Positions 48,773 to 61,800 of a stretch of 64,000 bases of DNA are shown in pieces (position 1 is the stretch's first letter; each line of letters begins with the position of its first letter). The notes under the pieces are model-generated. The model did not search any database, had not been told where the DNA came from, and was given only the letters and a program-made list of their open reading frames with translations. The position numbers and the translations under genes were made by a program. The stretch covers positions 151,910-215,909 of the forward strand of contig JANPWX010000152.1 of the NCBI GenBank assembly GCA_024734555.1. Reading direction: 5' to 3'. The stretch is from Trochalopteron elliotii (Eukaryota; Chordata; Aves; Passeriformes; Leiothrichidae).

Positions 48773-51700
48773 ATGTGGTCACTGAATTTAACCATGTTGT
48801 TGTTATCCTGTGCTTGTTCCAGATAATGTTTCTCATCCTGTGTCAAGTATGTGAGCTCTCCTAGGGGGATTCTCTTCATCCTCCCAGGAAATGGGCAGGA
48901 CCTGCTTCTTTTATTTGGAGTAGTTTGTTGATAATGCCTTATAAAATATCAGAATCTGCTCGGTTGACTCTTCTGGCCCTACACCAGTCTGTTATTCTGA
49001 CAGTGGAGGTGCATTTTTGATTTCTGGGTTTAAGGCTCCTGCTAATTTGCAATTTACCCAGACCAGGCTTGTCTTTCCACAGAGATAAAAGAGTTTTAAC
49101 CCCCAATGTGTCTTTAGAAGGACAAAACCCTCTGCCTGTGTTGTTGGGGTTTTTTGTTTGTTTTGGTTTTAGTTTTTTATAAAGCAAAATACAGATCTAC
49201 TAGGATATGTTTGGAAAAATAATTTTAAATTTATAGACTCTTTTTAACAAACTATTGAAGCTACTTGAACTCTTCCAGCAAAAATTAGGGTTTCTTTCAG
49301 ATGCTTCAATGAGCAGTTGAGGCTAACTGTGCTGAGAGGGACTCAGGGATTATTGGGATGTTGGGGAGCACACCCATCAGCAAATGAGGAAAAATGGACC
49401 TCTGGAGCCTGGAGAAATGGGAGTCATTTCAAGGACTGAGCAGATGGATTAGAGCTGCAGCAGCAGCAAACACCAGAGGTTTATTACTGACCTCGTGGGC
49501 CACTCACCGAGGCAGGGCTGACAAGTGGAAAGCTGTACCTGTTTTCAGTGGTTTCCAGAGGTTTGGTGTGGTTTTTTTTTTTCCAGGTTGACAACAAAAT
49601 GAAGCAAAATTTTTCATCTTTTTTTTTTTTTCTTCTCCAGCTCTGGGAGACAGAAGAGTGCACATCAGGTATCTACTTTATCTTGCTGATTTCAGGCAAT
49701 AATTTGTGATGGAAGAAGTGCACACCTCAAGTCCTGCTCAGCTTGACTCAGAAAAGAGGTTTTTAGTTCAGATCACTTTTGGGCAAAAACTGCTACTTGA
49801 CATTTTCATTAAAAGTAACCATATGCAGCACTGCTTGCTGCAGGAGTTGCAAACTCCTTTGCTTGTTTTATTTTATTTTCAGGGGGAGGAACAGGCCCAC
49901 AAAGTGCCTAAATGCAGAGGAATGGTCCATGCCAGTGCGTGTGCATATTTATCAATGTGCCTTTCTATACATTTAGGAATAGTAATGGGGAATATATCCT
50001 GAAGTGGAAACAGCAGAGGATTTATTTGTGACCCTGCAGTGATACAACTCTACCAGTATCACAGAGATGGTGGTGATTTATACCAGGGTGGGGTCAGAGA
50101 GCAGAGCCTCTCAGCACCCAGAGCAGCAGGGATTGTGAAAAGTCAGCCTGAGGCTTTTCTGCTTTGCTGTTTCAGGTCTCTGCCATGGATTGCTTCTCCC
50201 TCTTCTTCCAGCAGGACATGGATGTGGCAGCTACTGAGGCTTGGTGTAAGTGGAAAGGGTGAGCAGTTTTGTGGAGGGCCTGTGCTGACAGAAAACACAT
50301 CTAAAGGAGCACAAGCCAGGATGGATCTCTTCCACAGTGTCCTTTCTCTCATGAAACTTGACAGAAAAGCACAACAGAGGCAGCTGGGTCTGCTGCTAAT
50401 CTCCTGCCTTTCACCCAGGTCTGTGTTTCCTCTGTCCTAATGTCTCCTGTCAGCTTTTGCTGTGTCCATCCTTCCTTTTTTTATTTTTGCTGAGCCTCTA
50501 CCATCAGGCAGAAGAGGGGATCTAATTTAGGGGACAGCCACCAACAGACTGTAAATTTGGCAGCATGTCAGGAGCACACTTCAACATGCTGTGTAATTTA
50601 TAAGGCAATGCACCCATTTTTAAGGCCAGCCCTGAATCCCAGTATATCAAAAAGCAGATGAATAGACTGCTGTGTCCAGAAATACATTGTGTGAGGGACC
50701 TTGTGTCTATCAATAAAAGTGTTTTAATTCTCCTTTTAGTGGCTATGTACCATGTATTTAGTAGAAGTTATGGCTAGGATGACTTCATTGCTAAAGCTCT
50801 ATTTCATGAACCACGAAGGGAGAACAAAAGATGTAATAATCTCAGGCTTATCTTGTGGATTCCCATTGTGTGGCATTGACTTCAGGGGACTGAAATTTCT
50901 CTGATTAGGGTTTTTCTTCTCTGTCCTGAGTTCCTGGCAAAATCAGAGCTCAAAACTCAAGAATCCAGCCTGATGTGGGCTCGATAAAATTGAAGGGACA
51001 GAGAAGTTCTGGAGAGAGCTTTAAAATAGATGCATATATTCACAGGATATTGTGAACTGAGGAACTAGAAGGGCTGAATTACCTGATGAGCCTACTCTTC
51101 AAGCCAGGCATAATTTGGTCAGGCCATTCATAACCTGAGTGGAGAAAAAGCAGTTTAAAACAAGACAAAGACTCACAAAAACCCCAAAGAATGTGAGATA
51201 ATTGAAGAATAATTGAAATTGTAAGACTAATTGAAATCATACGTAAAGACAGAAGATGACTCCCCCCTCTCTGTGCCTCATTGCCTGCAGAGGAATATCA
51301 GATTAGTGCAGAAGCCAACACAGACAAGCAAATTGCCATAATGCAGCAGAGATTAAACACCAGATCAATGGTGAGGGGCACCTGAGCCATCTCACTCACT
51401 GCAAAGCAGGTGACAGAGAGCAGCCATCTCCAGAAGCCAGAGGAAGGGTGTTCAGGGCAGGAAATAAACATTCCTTAGTATCAGGAATTCCTTGGTATTC
51501 CCTGCATGCCAGGCTGGAGGACCAGTGCCAAGGGCAGCTCAAAGCTGCTGTACTGGTGGGCTACCACTGGAGTTTGGGCCTTGGCACCAGAAAACTGCAT
51601 GGAAATCAGAAAAAACCTCCAGATATTCTGGAAGTTATTGTCTAGGAGCTTTACCCTGAACTGGTCCTGCTTACTCAGCCAATGCCAGTGAAGGTTTTCC

Positions 51701-54700
51701 ATAAGGAAGGGTTTAATGAACCACAAGGTCCTGTCATTCTCCTCAGGACCTGCACACAGATGCAAGCCCTGAGGCACAGACCACTTGTGGTGTGCTCACC
51801 CTCTTTTCCAGCAGCTCTTAGGGATTTCTGGGAAGCCAGGGGTCTGTGTCCAGAGGGAGAAGAAGTCAGATGCTGAGTCTGTGGCTATTGACTTGTTGGC
51901 TTTCAGCAGGACGTTGCTGTGTGCTCCATGTGACATTGCTGCAGAGACAGACAGCCCAGGGCCAGGGAGGGATGGAGAAGTATCTGGTAGACAATGATTC
52001 CTCTGGGATTGGACTGTCTAGAAGATGGAAGAGGGCCAGGAAAGATCAAAGGCACAGTGTCTGCTAAAAAATAGTGATTACAGCTGTGTGCATGTATGGT
52101 TGTGGGGGGTATTCTGTTTTCTCTTTTGATGTAATTATTAATCTGTCTAGGAAATATCATTTCAGTTCAATTTCAAAGCAGATTTCTTTTTGTGAATTAA
52201 AAAAAAATGTTGCAGATTTTTTTTTTCCCTCAGAAATGAATGTGTGCATGCATGTAGTTGCAGTTTCACAGGCTGTCATCATGGCATTGTAAAGGTAAGC
52301 TCAGTTTCTTATGCAGTTACATTATAAAATTGTGTGTAAAACTGAAATGGTTCACTGGAAAGGAAACCATAAAACTGCATAAAGATTCATGATCCCTTAC
52401 TGGTCTTATTTTAACAAGAAACTATAAAAGGAAACATTTATTTTCCATGCTAAAAGTAAAGGTCACTCAGTAGCTTTCAGTTTTCTTTCCTTCTTTCCCC
52501 CTTCTTGGCACTCATGTTAGCTTCTGAAAATATTTCATTCTTTTTTTCTTTCATTTCTCCCCTTTCAAGCTCACCATCTTTCACTCTAACAGCTTCTTTC
52601 TTCTCTATCCTTATTTCCCAGCAAACCAATGTCCTTAGGGGTTCTCCTGCCTTTTATTACAAAGAGTTCATCTCATGAACTGCAGGGCAGATAAGGAACT
52701 ATTTTCAGCACTCCAATGTTCTAGAGGTAGTCTGCAAACCACTTCAAAATGACTCATTCTTTAGTCATTCCCGAAGTTTCTTTTCCACAGAGCCTCTGTG
52801 GCAGCTCAGAGTGATGGTAGGGAGCCAGTGGTCATCTGTAAAAAGTGGCAAGGAGGCATTAAAAGTTGTGTGCCAGACTCCAAGCACAGAAGTTACTGAC
52901 ATTTCCCTCTCGTGTGGAGATACAGGGTCAGGCAATTCTTATTTTTAAAGAGTCAGATACTCTGATTATTGAATATTCAGAGACTTTATGGACTGGAACT
53001 GTAATTTCTCTTACCCCTGGGGTCTCTCCTGGGTTTTCAGGAGTACAGCATGAAGTGTTCACATTCAGAGAGTAGCTTCTGTCTCCCTGGCCAAATTCTC
53101 TTCACTCAGGTCCTGGATATAGCAAATAATTTTGCCTTTAACTGTACCAAATTTCTGATGAATGCAGGTCAAGGCACCTGCAGGGCTCTTCATGGACTTT
53201 ATTGCAGATGTCTGCCCAAAGCTCTGATTATTTCTGTGCCATTCTGTAGCACAGAAATTCTCATAGGCTTTTCACCACTGAGATTTTTGCTTTTCCATGG
53301 GCTTAAGAAGCCAGTGAACTACTGACTAATTAGGCATTGCAAAAATCTTGAAACTCTACCAGTAGCACAAGATTTTTCCTTCCTCTCTCAAGGTATACTT
53401 GCTTTTAGCTGGCTTCTATTTGTCTTTCTATTTATTGTTCTTAAATAACCTCTATAAATAAAAAACTTTCTTATGTCTCCCAGTCTCGTGCCTTTTTTTT
53501 CTTTTTTTAACTCTGTTTATTTTTTTGGCAAGAAATCTTTATTTTAAGGCATCACCATATTGACTTTTCTAATTTTCCTTCCCTGCTCTAGTAACTCTAG
53601 TTGAGTTTTAGTGGCAGCTACTTCAGAATCCAGAGTCTTGTGACAGCTTCATAGATTTTACTCAGTAATTGATGTTGTGCTTTGTAAAGCTGCAGACCAC
53701 TGGAGCTACTGCAGGTGCATGTTCTTTTCTTCTTTCTCCATTTGGAATTGAAAAGCTCTTCCTTATTTTTAGTTCATTTTTGTTAATTTTATTCAAGCTC
53801 CCTCTAGTTAATATTCTCATCATCTCTTTCTGCTTGCAAGTACCCAAGAATAAAAAAATCTTCTATTTATTCCACTGTTTGCTTTCCTTTAATCACTTAC
53901 TTCTATAAGAGAAATGTTTGGCTGGTAATATAGCAAAAAGAAAAGTCTCTTTTTTCCCACTGAAAGGACTATAACAAATTTCAGGGTTATTTTAAAATTA
54001 GATATTTCAGCCATCTCTAGAAAACCTTGAAATAGTGTAATTTTTCCCCTTTAATTAGCTTAAATGTTACATTTAAAAGTGTGACATGAGATAGAAATGA
54101 AATTCTAGCAGAATCCTATCTAGGGCAAAGTAGCAGCTGATAAATCTGAATTTCCAGGCAGATTTTTCTCCAGAGTGCTTACAAAGCAATTGTTGGATGT
54201 TCTTCAGTGGGAGCTGTGTGAGACTGGGACATTTTAAAAATGTGTTTTACCTGTGGAAGGTGATCTGCAGGGTTTGATAGGACACTGAGCACTCCCCTGG
54301 CATTGCCCTCCCTCCCCTCCTGCCCATCCCACCCCTATTCCAGAGTAACCTTGGCACTGGCAGGGGTGCTGGGGTTGCCCTTTTGGGGACAAAAATCGAA
54401 TGTCACTGTTGGTACATGTTGCTGCTGGGAGATGTCAGTACTCTGGGCCTGGCTCCTGTTCTGAACAGAAAATTGCATCTGCTCCCAGAGCTCATTAGGA
54501 GTTCAAGGTAACTGTGTGCACTCCATTGAATTATAACTCTTGGTTAATGGAATTATTATAAAAGAAAAGTTATCTCAGTGCAATCACCCCATTATTTGTT
54601 TGATGGGAGAGCCTGTTCCATGCACATAACTCTAAATGATGTAGGGGCTAGATCTGAATCTGAGGCTAAGTTTACAGGGAAGGGTGAGCACCTGCAGGGC

Positions 54701-54843
54701 AATGGATGAGATTTCTCCAGGTGGGAAGTGTGGGGTGGTCCAAGAGGAGGGCCAGGCTCACACACTCTTTTCATGCTGCACTTTCTGCTTCTCCTGCTCT
54801 GGATGAGGCATTGATGTGGTCTGTTGCCTGTAAGCCACTCCCC
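48773..54843. other. Non-coding sequence, no recognised gene
   Basis: Six kilobases without a gene or assignable element. The longest frame is 133 codons (50039-50440, plus) and resembles no known protein. A pyrimidine-rich stretch lies at 52476-52620. T runs occur near 49570-49582 and 49619-49631. AATAAA at about 50712 has no LTR or transcript context. Confidence 0.5.
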
Positions 54844-54891
54844 AAAGGCTCTAATCTCAGGTTCAAGAAAGGCTCTAATCTCAGGTTCAAG
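54844..54891 (+). repeat. Perfect 24-bp tandem duplication
   Basis: Two identical 24-bp copies (54844-54867 and 54868-54891), each starting AAAGGCTCTAATCTC. Perfect identity means a recent event, and the locus may be polymorphic in the population. Confidence 0.95.
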
Positions 54892-55469
54892 ACCAGTTAA
54901 ACATTTGCAAAAGTTATGAAAGACTGGACTTAGTATAACATAGTGCAGAGTACTAAATATATTCCCTTTTATAGATCATACCTTTATAATTCTTTCAAAG
55001 AGGCCCAGTAGAAATCTAAGATGTGAGCAATAGTAACACAAGGAAGATGCTCCTCAGTACTTGTATGGAGCAAATCCAGGTGAGCTGCAGCTCCAAGCAC
55101 TTGAGGAAATTGGGTAGGTGTGCTGAAGCAGAATGCACTGACAATTTTGGCAACTCCTAAAATGCCACTGAGTGCAGCAGAAGAGAGCAGAGCAGCTTTC
55201 TTTCCAGCCAGCATGTCTTCTGTCTGTTTCTTTCTCACAGCTGCCTTTGTCTCCTGTCTATGCAAATACCTGCACTACATGCCTCAGGAGTTTTCTGGCC
55301 TTTTGTGTTTTGCCCAGATACCTCATTCTTCCAGGGGGATTGGGGAAGTGTTTGTGTCTGTTTGTGTGCCCAGTGAACAATGCCCTGGACTATTCACTGG
55401 AGTGATAAATTGTGCTCACTCCCATGTCAGGTACCTCTCATTGACTTCAGTTCCTTTCCTATTGGACGT
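54892..55469. other. Non-coding sequence, no recognised feature
   Basis: Overlapping frames on both strands near 54984-55476 (up to 118 codons) look like chance. They overlap each other, have no known motif and show no splice context. Confidence 0.5.
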
Positions 55470-55690
55470 GGCTTAGATTAACCAGGCATGAGGCATTAAT
55501 CAAGGGAGTATCTGCAAATAAATTTTTCATCATAATGAGCTATGCAGCTGAATTAATAGTATTTGCACTCTCATTATTTGCCATGATGAATGGGTGTGGT
55601 AGCAGTGCAGTGCCCCCAGCTTGGCTGCTGGTGTTGCTGTGATCTCAACATATAACTCAGCAACAAATAAAATGCTCATGTAATAATAGG
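55470..55690. promoter_or_regulatory. Candidate conserved non-coding element
   Basis: Complex, repeat-free sequence with GCATTAATCAAGG, CATAATGAGC, CTGAATTAATAG and CTCATTATTTGCC words, typical of homeodomain-rich developmental enhancers. No open frame or repeat accounts for it. Inference from texture only. Confidence 0.27.
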
Positions 55691-56421
55691 TCAGGACATT
55701 CTTTTTTCTGCCTGCAGAGTGTATTTTGAATGTTTTAGACACTCCATTAGAGTTTTCTCGCAGTGGATAAATATTTTTTATTTAATTTCTTGTCTAGCAT
55801 TGGTAATAAAGTGGTAGGTTAAGACATCAATGGAACATAAATAGGATTTTGAAGCTTGTGATGATATAGATCTTGCAAAACATCTCTTAGCAATAAGTGC
55901 AGGTGTTGTATTACATACATTTCACTGAATTCTGACTCTGCAAATTCTAATTCTAACTAGGAATAAAAAAACCTCCTTTTTGTTGCAACTTAATTTTAAA
56001 ACTTAGAGTGGCTTTCCACAGTAACTGGTTGAAGACATTTTCATTTGTATTTTTTCTGTGTCAGAACAGGTAAGAGAACTGATGTTTTTCCTAAGGTGAC
56101 AACTAATGTCTTTTGCAAGAGAATGTAATTTCCCTAATGACTGACTGAATTCTGGAAAAGAAGGATTTGTGTAAAGAACGGGTGAATACAGCCCATCAAA
56201 TAATTTTGTTGTGGATAGATGCATTTTATATATGTTTAAAATTAATTTCAATAATATGTACACTACCATTGAAAACAAAGTTACTGCAAAAATTAACCTG
56301 GATATTTAGATCTGTTTGCTCTCAGCATGTTGTCATAGATGTACTAGAATTTTTTATTATTTTTCGTACTATTTTCATTGAAGCCTTATAGGTAGTGAAA
56401 GGTAACCTCAGAAAAGGGATG

Positions 56422-56540
56422 TTCATTGAATCCTGGAATGGTTTGGATAGGAAGGGACCTTTCAAGTTTATCTAGCTCCAAACCCTCTGCAATGAGCAGG
56501 GACACATTTCCCTAGACTGGGTTGCTGAAAAAAATCCTAG
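56422..56540 (-). mobile_element. CR1 LINE 3' end fragment, antisense
   Basis: Read on the plus strand, TTCATTGAATCCTGGAATGG is followed by TTTGGATAGGAAGGGACCT, TTATCTAGCTCCAAACCC, TGCAATGAGCAGGGACA and CTAGACTGGGTTGCT. These are the landmarks, in order, of the reverse complement of the CR1 3' end (AGAATGGTTTGGGTTGGAAGGGACC, then ATCATCTAGTTCCAACC, GGGCAGGGACACC, CTAGACCAGGTTGCT). Similarity then weakens, but GCAACCTGCTCCAGT at about 56622 matches the next CR1 landmark, so the relic may extend to about 56640 with a scrambled middle. It is truncated, diverged and inactive. Confidence 0.88.
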
Positions 56541-57189
56541 GCTGGGATGTGCCTGGCAAAGTTTATTCTGCCAGCATGGAGAGTGGAGACATTTGGAAAA
56601 GTGAATCTTAATTTCAGAGATGCAACCTGCTCCAGTTACCCCATAAATAATGAATAATTAATGACAGCATGTGACAAAACTATCTTGTTTGTAAAAATAA
56701 AGGAAAGACAACAACAAAGCCACCAAAGCAGAGCCCAAACAACCATGCAGAGCTCTCCCATGTGCAGGAAGGGGGAGGGAAAGGTGCAATTGCAGAACAG
56801 ATTCACTGCAACCACTTTTCCCAGCTTTTGTGTTGCATTATTGGATGCAAGGCAAAAACTGTGGTGCTCCTCTCTGTTCCTGTGGAGCTGTGTGGCCTCA
56901 TGACCCATTTCAGAGTTTAAACATTTGCTGCAGCCTGACAACACCAACCATCTTCATCCCCCTCAGAAATTGCATTTATCCCAGCACAGTCAGCCTGGAT
57001 GTCCTTGTGGATAAAAAAGAGCAATGTGATTGAGGAGAGCTCATCCCAAGGCACATTTATGGCAGGATTTCAGTCCCATCGTGGCAGTGAGAGATCACTC
57101 AGCTGTTGCAGATGAGGCAGGAATTCCTGGTGTGAGGCATGGATGTTTGAGGAGCTCTTTGAAAAATATCCAGGCTCTGGGTGCATTCA
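56541..57189. other. Non-coding sequence, possible degraded CR1 remnant at its start
   Basis: The first 100 bp may continue the CR1 relic. The rest shows no gene or repeat. Frames of up to 103 codons on opposite strands overlap and look like chance. Confidence 0.45.
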
Positions 57190-57620
57190 GCAGAAACTGA
57201 TGCTGACCTGTGGTACAGGATGAGATTAGTTTGCATTTCTAATTAGTTTCTGCATATCCTGAAGCAGCTGGGCTTCCCAGAGCAATGTATAGGCTTTGCA
57301 GGATACCACCCAGTTGAAGTTCTCTCCATGGATATGTAAAGATTAAATGCATAGAAAAGTGCTGTGTGATCAAGTTAGCTCAGCAAACACAGCTAGATAC
57401 TTTGGGATGTAAATTAATCTCAACTTTCAGAGAGAATAATATGGCCCCTTAAAATTCACTGAATTAATTATCTGACAAATCTTTAACTAAACACACAGAA
57501 TGTACTATGCAGATCAGAGATCCCCCTCTCTCCTTGATTACAGTAGTGGGAATGCCCTGTATGCAGTGTCTGTGATCCCTCTACAGTCATTCTCTGAGAC
57601 TCAGAGCTGGTAATTTTTTT
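57190..57620. promoter_or_regulatory. Candidate conserved non-coding element
   Basis: Repeat-free, high-complexity sequence with GTTTGCATTTCTAATTAG, a perfect TAATTA at 57465-57470 and GATGTAAATTAATCTC. POU-like TTTGCAT next to a homeodomain core is a common enhancer layout. There is no open frame. Function is inferred, not shown. Confidence 0.3.
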
Positions 57621-58539
57621 TGTAGCACTTGGCAATTGGTGGCACTGGTGGTGTTTGAAGCCTCACTGCTCATGGTGTGTTTTCATTCTGTGTGTGCTTG
57701 GGCTCTTTTCCTGGTGTGCTGCAGCTCCCGTGCTCTCCTGCAGCAGAAATCCCAAATTTGCCCTGTCAGACCTGCTTGATGTGGAGTGTGGAGCTCTGGA
57801 ACAGCAGGTATGTTCCTGGAATTCTGCTGGCAGTAGTAAAAGCTCCAGTTCAGCAGAAGGAGTAATAGTCACAATTGTCTCTGAAGTGTTTTGACACTTG
57901 TTCGTAAAGCTCCTTCAGAACGTACACAGAGTGGATCCTTTATTTTAATGAAATTCTGTCTAACACAGGCTATTACTCACTCTCCCTCCTCTGATTTCTG
58001 TGAAGTGCCAGCTCAGAGGATGCTCTTAATGATGAAGAGGCTTCCTGGGATTTGCAGCTATGAGCTTCTCCCAGCACGTTTGTGTTTTGAGAGAGAGACA
58101 TTACTGAAGTGGCAGAAAATTCAGAGTATGGAAGTTCACCAGCAGAGTAAAGCTCTCCCAAGGACATCCTTGTATTTTGAGGTTTTCTTTTCAGGGGAAA
58201 ACCTTGGAAAAGCAAGGTTTATCTAATATGTACATGAAGTATGGGTGGGAGAAAGAGTGTGGAGAAGTCATTCTGCATCCTTTGTATCCCCTTGGCTTTG
58301 GGACTGAGCAGTGCCTGTGCTCTGCTCTGAGCTGCAGTGTGTGAGCAAGCCTAAGTATGATAAATTCTTTCATGGCTCAGTCACCACAGCAGCCTGCAGA
58401 CTTTTATCCACACAAGAACTCCTGCCCTAACAAAAGCAGTGTGCTATGGTCATTCACACCAAGCAATCCCTCTGTCTGGTGCCATGGGTAATAAATATTT
58501 GGCTCTGCTGGAAAAACCCCGAGTGCAAAAAAGCGTGTC
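57621..58539. other. Non-coding sequence, no recognised feature
   Basis: Overlapping frames on both strands (57655-58226) up to 111 codons. None has a recognisable domain or convincing exon structure. Confidence 0.5.
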
Positions 58540-58870
58540 CTTCCTCTTTTGCCAGGGCGTCTGGTCCCTGAAAAAAAATGTCATCTTGCTGAACAGCATT
58601 TAAATCAAAGTGAAGTTTAGATTCCAGCTCTGATTCAGATATTTATAAACCTGTCATCTGCATTTCTGTGGAAGGAACGGCTTGACTAATAGCCAAATTG
58701 CTCCAGGAAATGCAGAGGAAGACCATTTGGAGGTCAGATAATATTTAATCAGGAAACTTTTCAGCACATCTTTGATGTTCCTATTAATTTTATCTTTTCC
58801 CTGATTCATAAATAATATCCATCTGGAGAAACTTAGATGCATTTAGTTATGTTTTATTAAGGAGGAAGTA
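58540..58870. promoter_or_regulatory. Candidate conserved non-coding element
   Basis: After an A run near 58570-58578, the sequence is complex, with GCATTTAAATCAAAG, GATAATATTTAATCAGG and CCTATTAATTTTATC words. It fits AT-rich enhancer texture but has no decisive factor site. Confidence 0.2.
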
Positions 58871-61800
58871 ATCCACTAGTCACACATTTTTAGGAAACCA
58901 CACTTGGCTCTATCTTCTCTTTCCGTGAAGAGTAGAATACACACATGGTAAAATCCCCTCCCAGCAATGTCTCTGCTACAACCACAGATTTTCCTTGTAT
59001 TCCTCTTGTATTTCTCTCTGTATTTCTGTTTACCCTGGATGTCTTGAAATACCAGGGCTCTCAGGAATTACTTTGTTGTTTTATTTAAAGGGTACGTACC
59101 ACAATTGATTCCAGCGCATCATGACATTTACCAAAGTGCTTTTTGCAAGGAGGCCACTAATGTAGGTGAGGAAAGACAGCATCCAGAATTTAAGGTGATT
59201 CCTGCTGCTCTGCAGGAAATCTGTGTGTGTGTGTCAAAGGAGGAAGGTGTGGAAGGCACAGGGGAGAGGCAGAGCGGACAACTTGAGGTGGAGTGCACAG
59301 TCAAGCTCATGACTTCCCCTTTGGGACAGATGGACACATTGCTTTGTGTGGACAATGGCATGGGGTGGCTCTGAGATATTCTGCCACATGCTATGGGATG
59401 TCATTGTCACAGGGAACCAACATTTTTCTTCCCTCACCCAAGTTCCTGTGGGAAATGATGCTGTGATGTCTCACCATAGCTGAGTTTATAAATTATTCCG
59501 GCCTCTGTAGTTGTTCATTGCATAATTTGCTAAGATATTCAAACCAAAAAAGGTAGGAAGTAAATGAAGAGAAGCTGTGAGAATTCTCAAAATAAATCTG
59601 AATAGGAGTTTTGGTCTGACATCTTATGCAAGGCATTCTCCTCTCTCTGGTTGGTAGCAGAGGGAAGAGAGAAGAGAGTTTTTTAGCTTTTACATAAATG
59701 CCCCTCAGAGATCCACAGCCTGAGGCTGAACTGAGCTACTTTTGAAACAAGGATGATCCACTGGATCAAGTAATCTGAAGTTTCCTTTTTCTGTCTGTCC
59801 AGTTTAACTATGGTAAATGAAAGATAATTTTCAGATAGTTTTCTAAAGTCTTTTGCCATCCCCAGGCATACTTTTTACTTTGGACAATTACAAATTCTGC
59901 TGGAATTTCAAACCTGTAGGCCCTTAAAATTTCCTATATTGTAAAAATTCTGTGCAAGTTATATTGGGATACTTACATGTGTGATTTTTAAAAACAGCTT
60001 TCACTGTGTGTAGATCAGGACCTGTACAATCCTCCCCTGCTGAAGACTTGTAAAACTACCTGCCCTTTTTCAGATTGCTTTGTTAAAGCAGCAAGATTTA
60101 TCTGCATTTAATTTGTGATCCTCTTCTTCCTTCTGTCCTTCTCTACCTAAAATCTACAACACTTCTGACCAGTCTTTGGTCTGATATTACAAGGGGTGTG
60201 TCCAAGATGTTCTGTTTATTTCTGGGAGAAATAGCTGAACAAAGAGGGAGATCCTATTTATGTCCCAGGAACCAGCATGAGCTCAACCTTTACAAAATCC
60301 ACAAAGGAGTTCCCAGTGTGAACTGCAGGTACTGTAAAAACACAGAAAAACATAACCATTTGGACAAATTGCAATTTTGTTGGAATGGTGCACCCATACA
60401 AATTTAAATATAAGTGATTTGTGGGGCTGGAGCCAGTGTGTGCTGTGAGTGCACACAGTGCTTTAAATTTGCTGATGAATAGCAAACAGTGTTCTTTGGG
60501 AAAACTGCTCTGTAAAATTGAAATGTAAATGATGGGGTGTTTTTTTTCACTGAAGCACATTTTTCATTTTTTTTTTTTTTTAGTGGTAGGTGGTTTGCCT
60601 GTATCCCCTCCCAGCTTTTCCAGATGATAATTCCCTGCTTCCACCTGGCTCTAAGAGTCATTAGTGGGTGACAGCTCTCTGAGGCATCCATAGAGCTCCT
60701 CTGCCCTGCCTGTTTGAACTGCCATGTTTCAGATGTGTTATCAAGACATTGCTATTGTGCAGATACAGATTAGTTCTTGAGACTGATTTTTCTGCTTCAC
60801 CAGTTCCTTTGTAGCTGCCAGAACTAATTGCTTACATTACATTACCAGTCTGGGCCTCTATCACTCCCTGGATGATGCCATCCATTGGAATACAGCTGCA
60901 TACTTAAATGCACTTCTTAACTATATTTTACTATTTCTGCCCATGTTTACAACTGACAGAATTGTCCCTGATTTTTTTTTTCTCTGACCCTTCACTACGT
61001 GCCAGAAATTGTATAACAGCTGAACTGTTTCACTAGCCTGTTCTACCTCCAGAATTTCCAGATTTTTCTGATTTAATGGGAGTTTAACAAAGCTATGTAT
61101 AAATTCTGGGTACAAATAATCTTTCCTTTTTGGGACTGGGTAAAGTTGCTCAGAAGCAACATTCTAGTGACTGCTGATACTTAGAAAACTTAAAGCTTCA
61201 GAAAGGCAGAATGAAAATCTGGAAATGCATCAAAGCCTATCCTTCTTACATAATAAAAGGGGTTTTTTTTTATTGTCCAGCTGTATTGTATCTTCATTCC
61301 AAGACATAAAAACCTCTGTATCCACTAACTGTTCTGTGCCATCAACTCTGGCTGTCAATATAAATTCCTGGATGATGCCTGCACATTCATAACTCATGTT
61401 AACTTTAGTTAAAAGTTTTCTTATAACTCAAGAGAGATATTTTGTACAATACTTACATTCCTTCCTAATATGCATTTAGAAGGAAAATTTCAGTCTTGCT
61501 GAGCAGAAATAAATGAGTGTGTGTGTCTGTGTATGCATTGGAGAAAAAACAATCCAAAATTTTATTACATCTTTTTAGACTTACAGGGTGAAGACATTAA
61601 TTTTAATCTGTTCTTTATATCACTGTTGCTTAAATGTTGAAGATTAGCTACTATTAATATTGTTAATAATAATAGTTATGATGCACTTTGACACCATGTC
61701 AATAAAACAAATGTTTATAGATGGCTTAAGAGCAAGATTGTGCTGGGTTTGGTGACTGGAGTTTTAAACCCTTCATAATCAAAACCAAAATAAAGGGGTG

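Noticed and set aside
50039..50440. 133-codon plus-strand open frame
   Set aside because: Composition and lack of any known motif fit a chance frame; there is another frame on the opposite strand.
50520..50735. Possible second LTR ending (ATCAATAAAAGTG followed by TTTTAATTCTCC)
   Set aside because: There is a polyadenylation-like signal, but no TG...CA ends, no clear TATA box at the right distance and no inverted termini.
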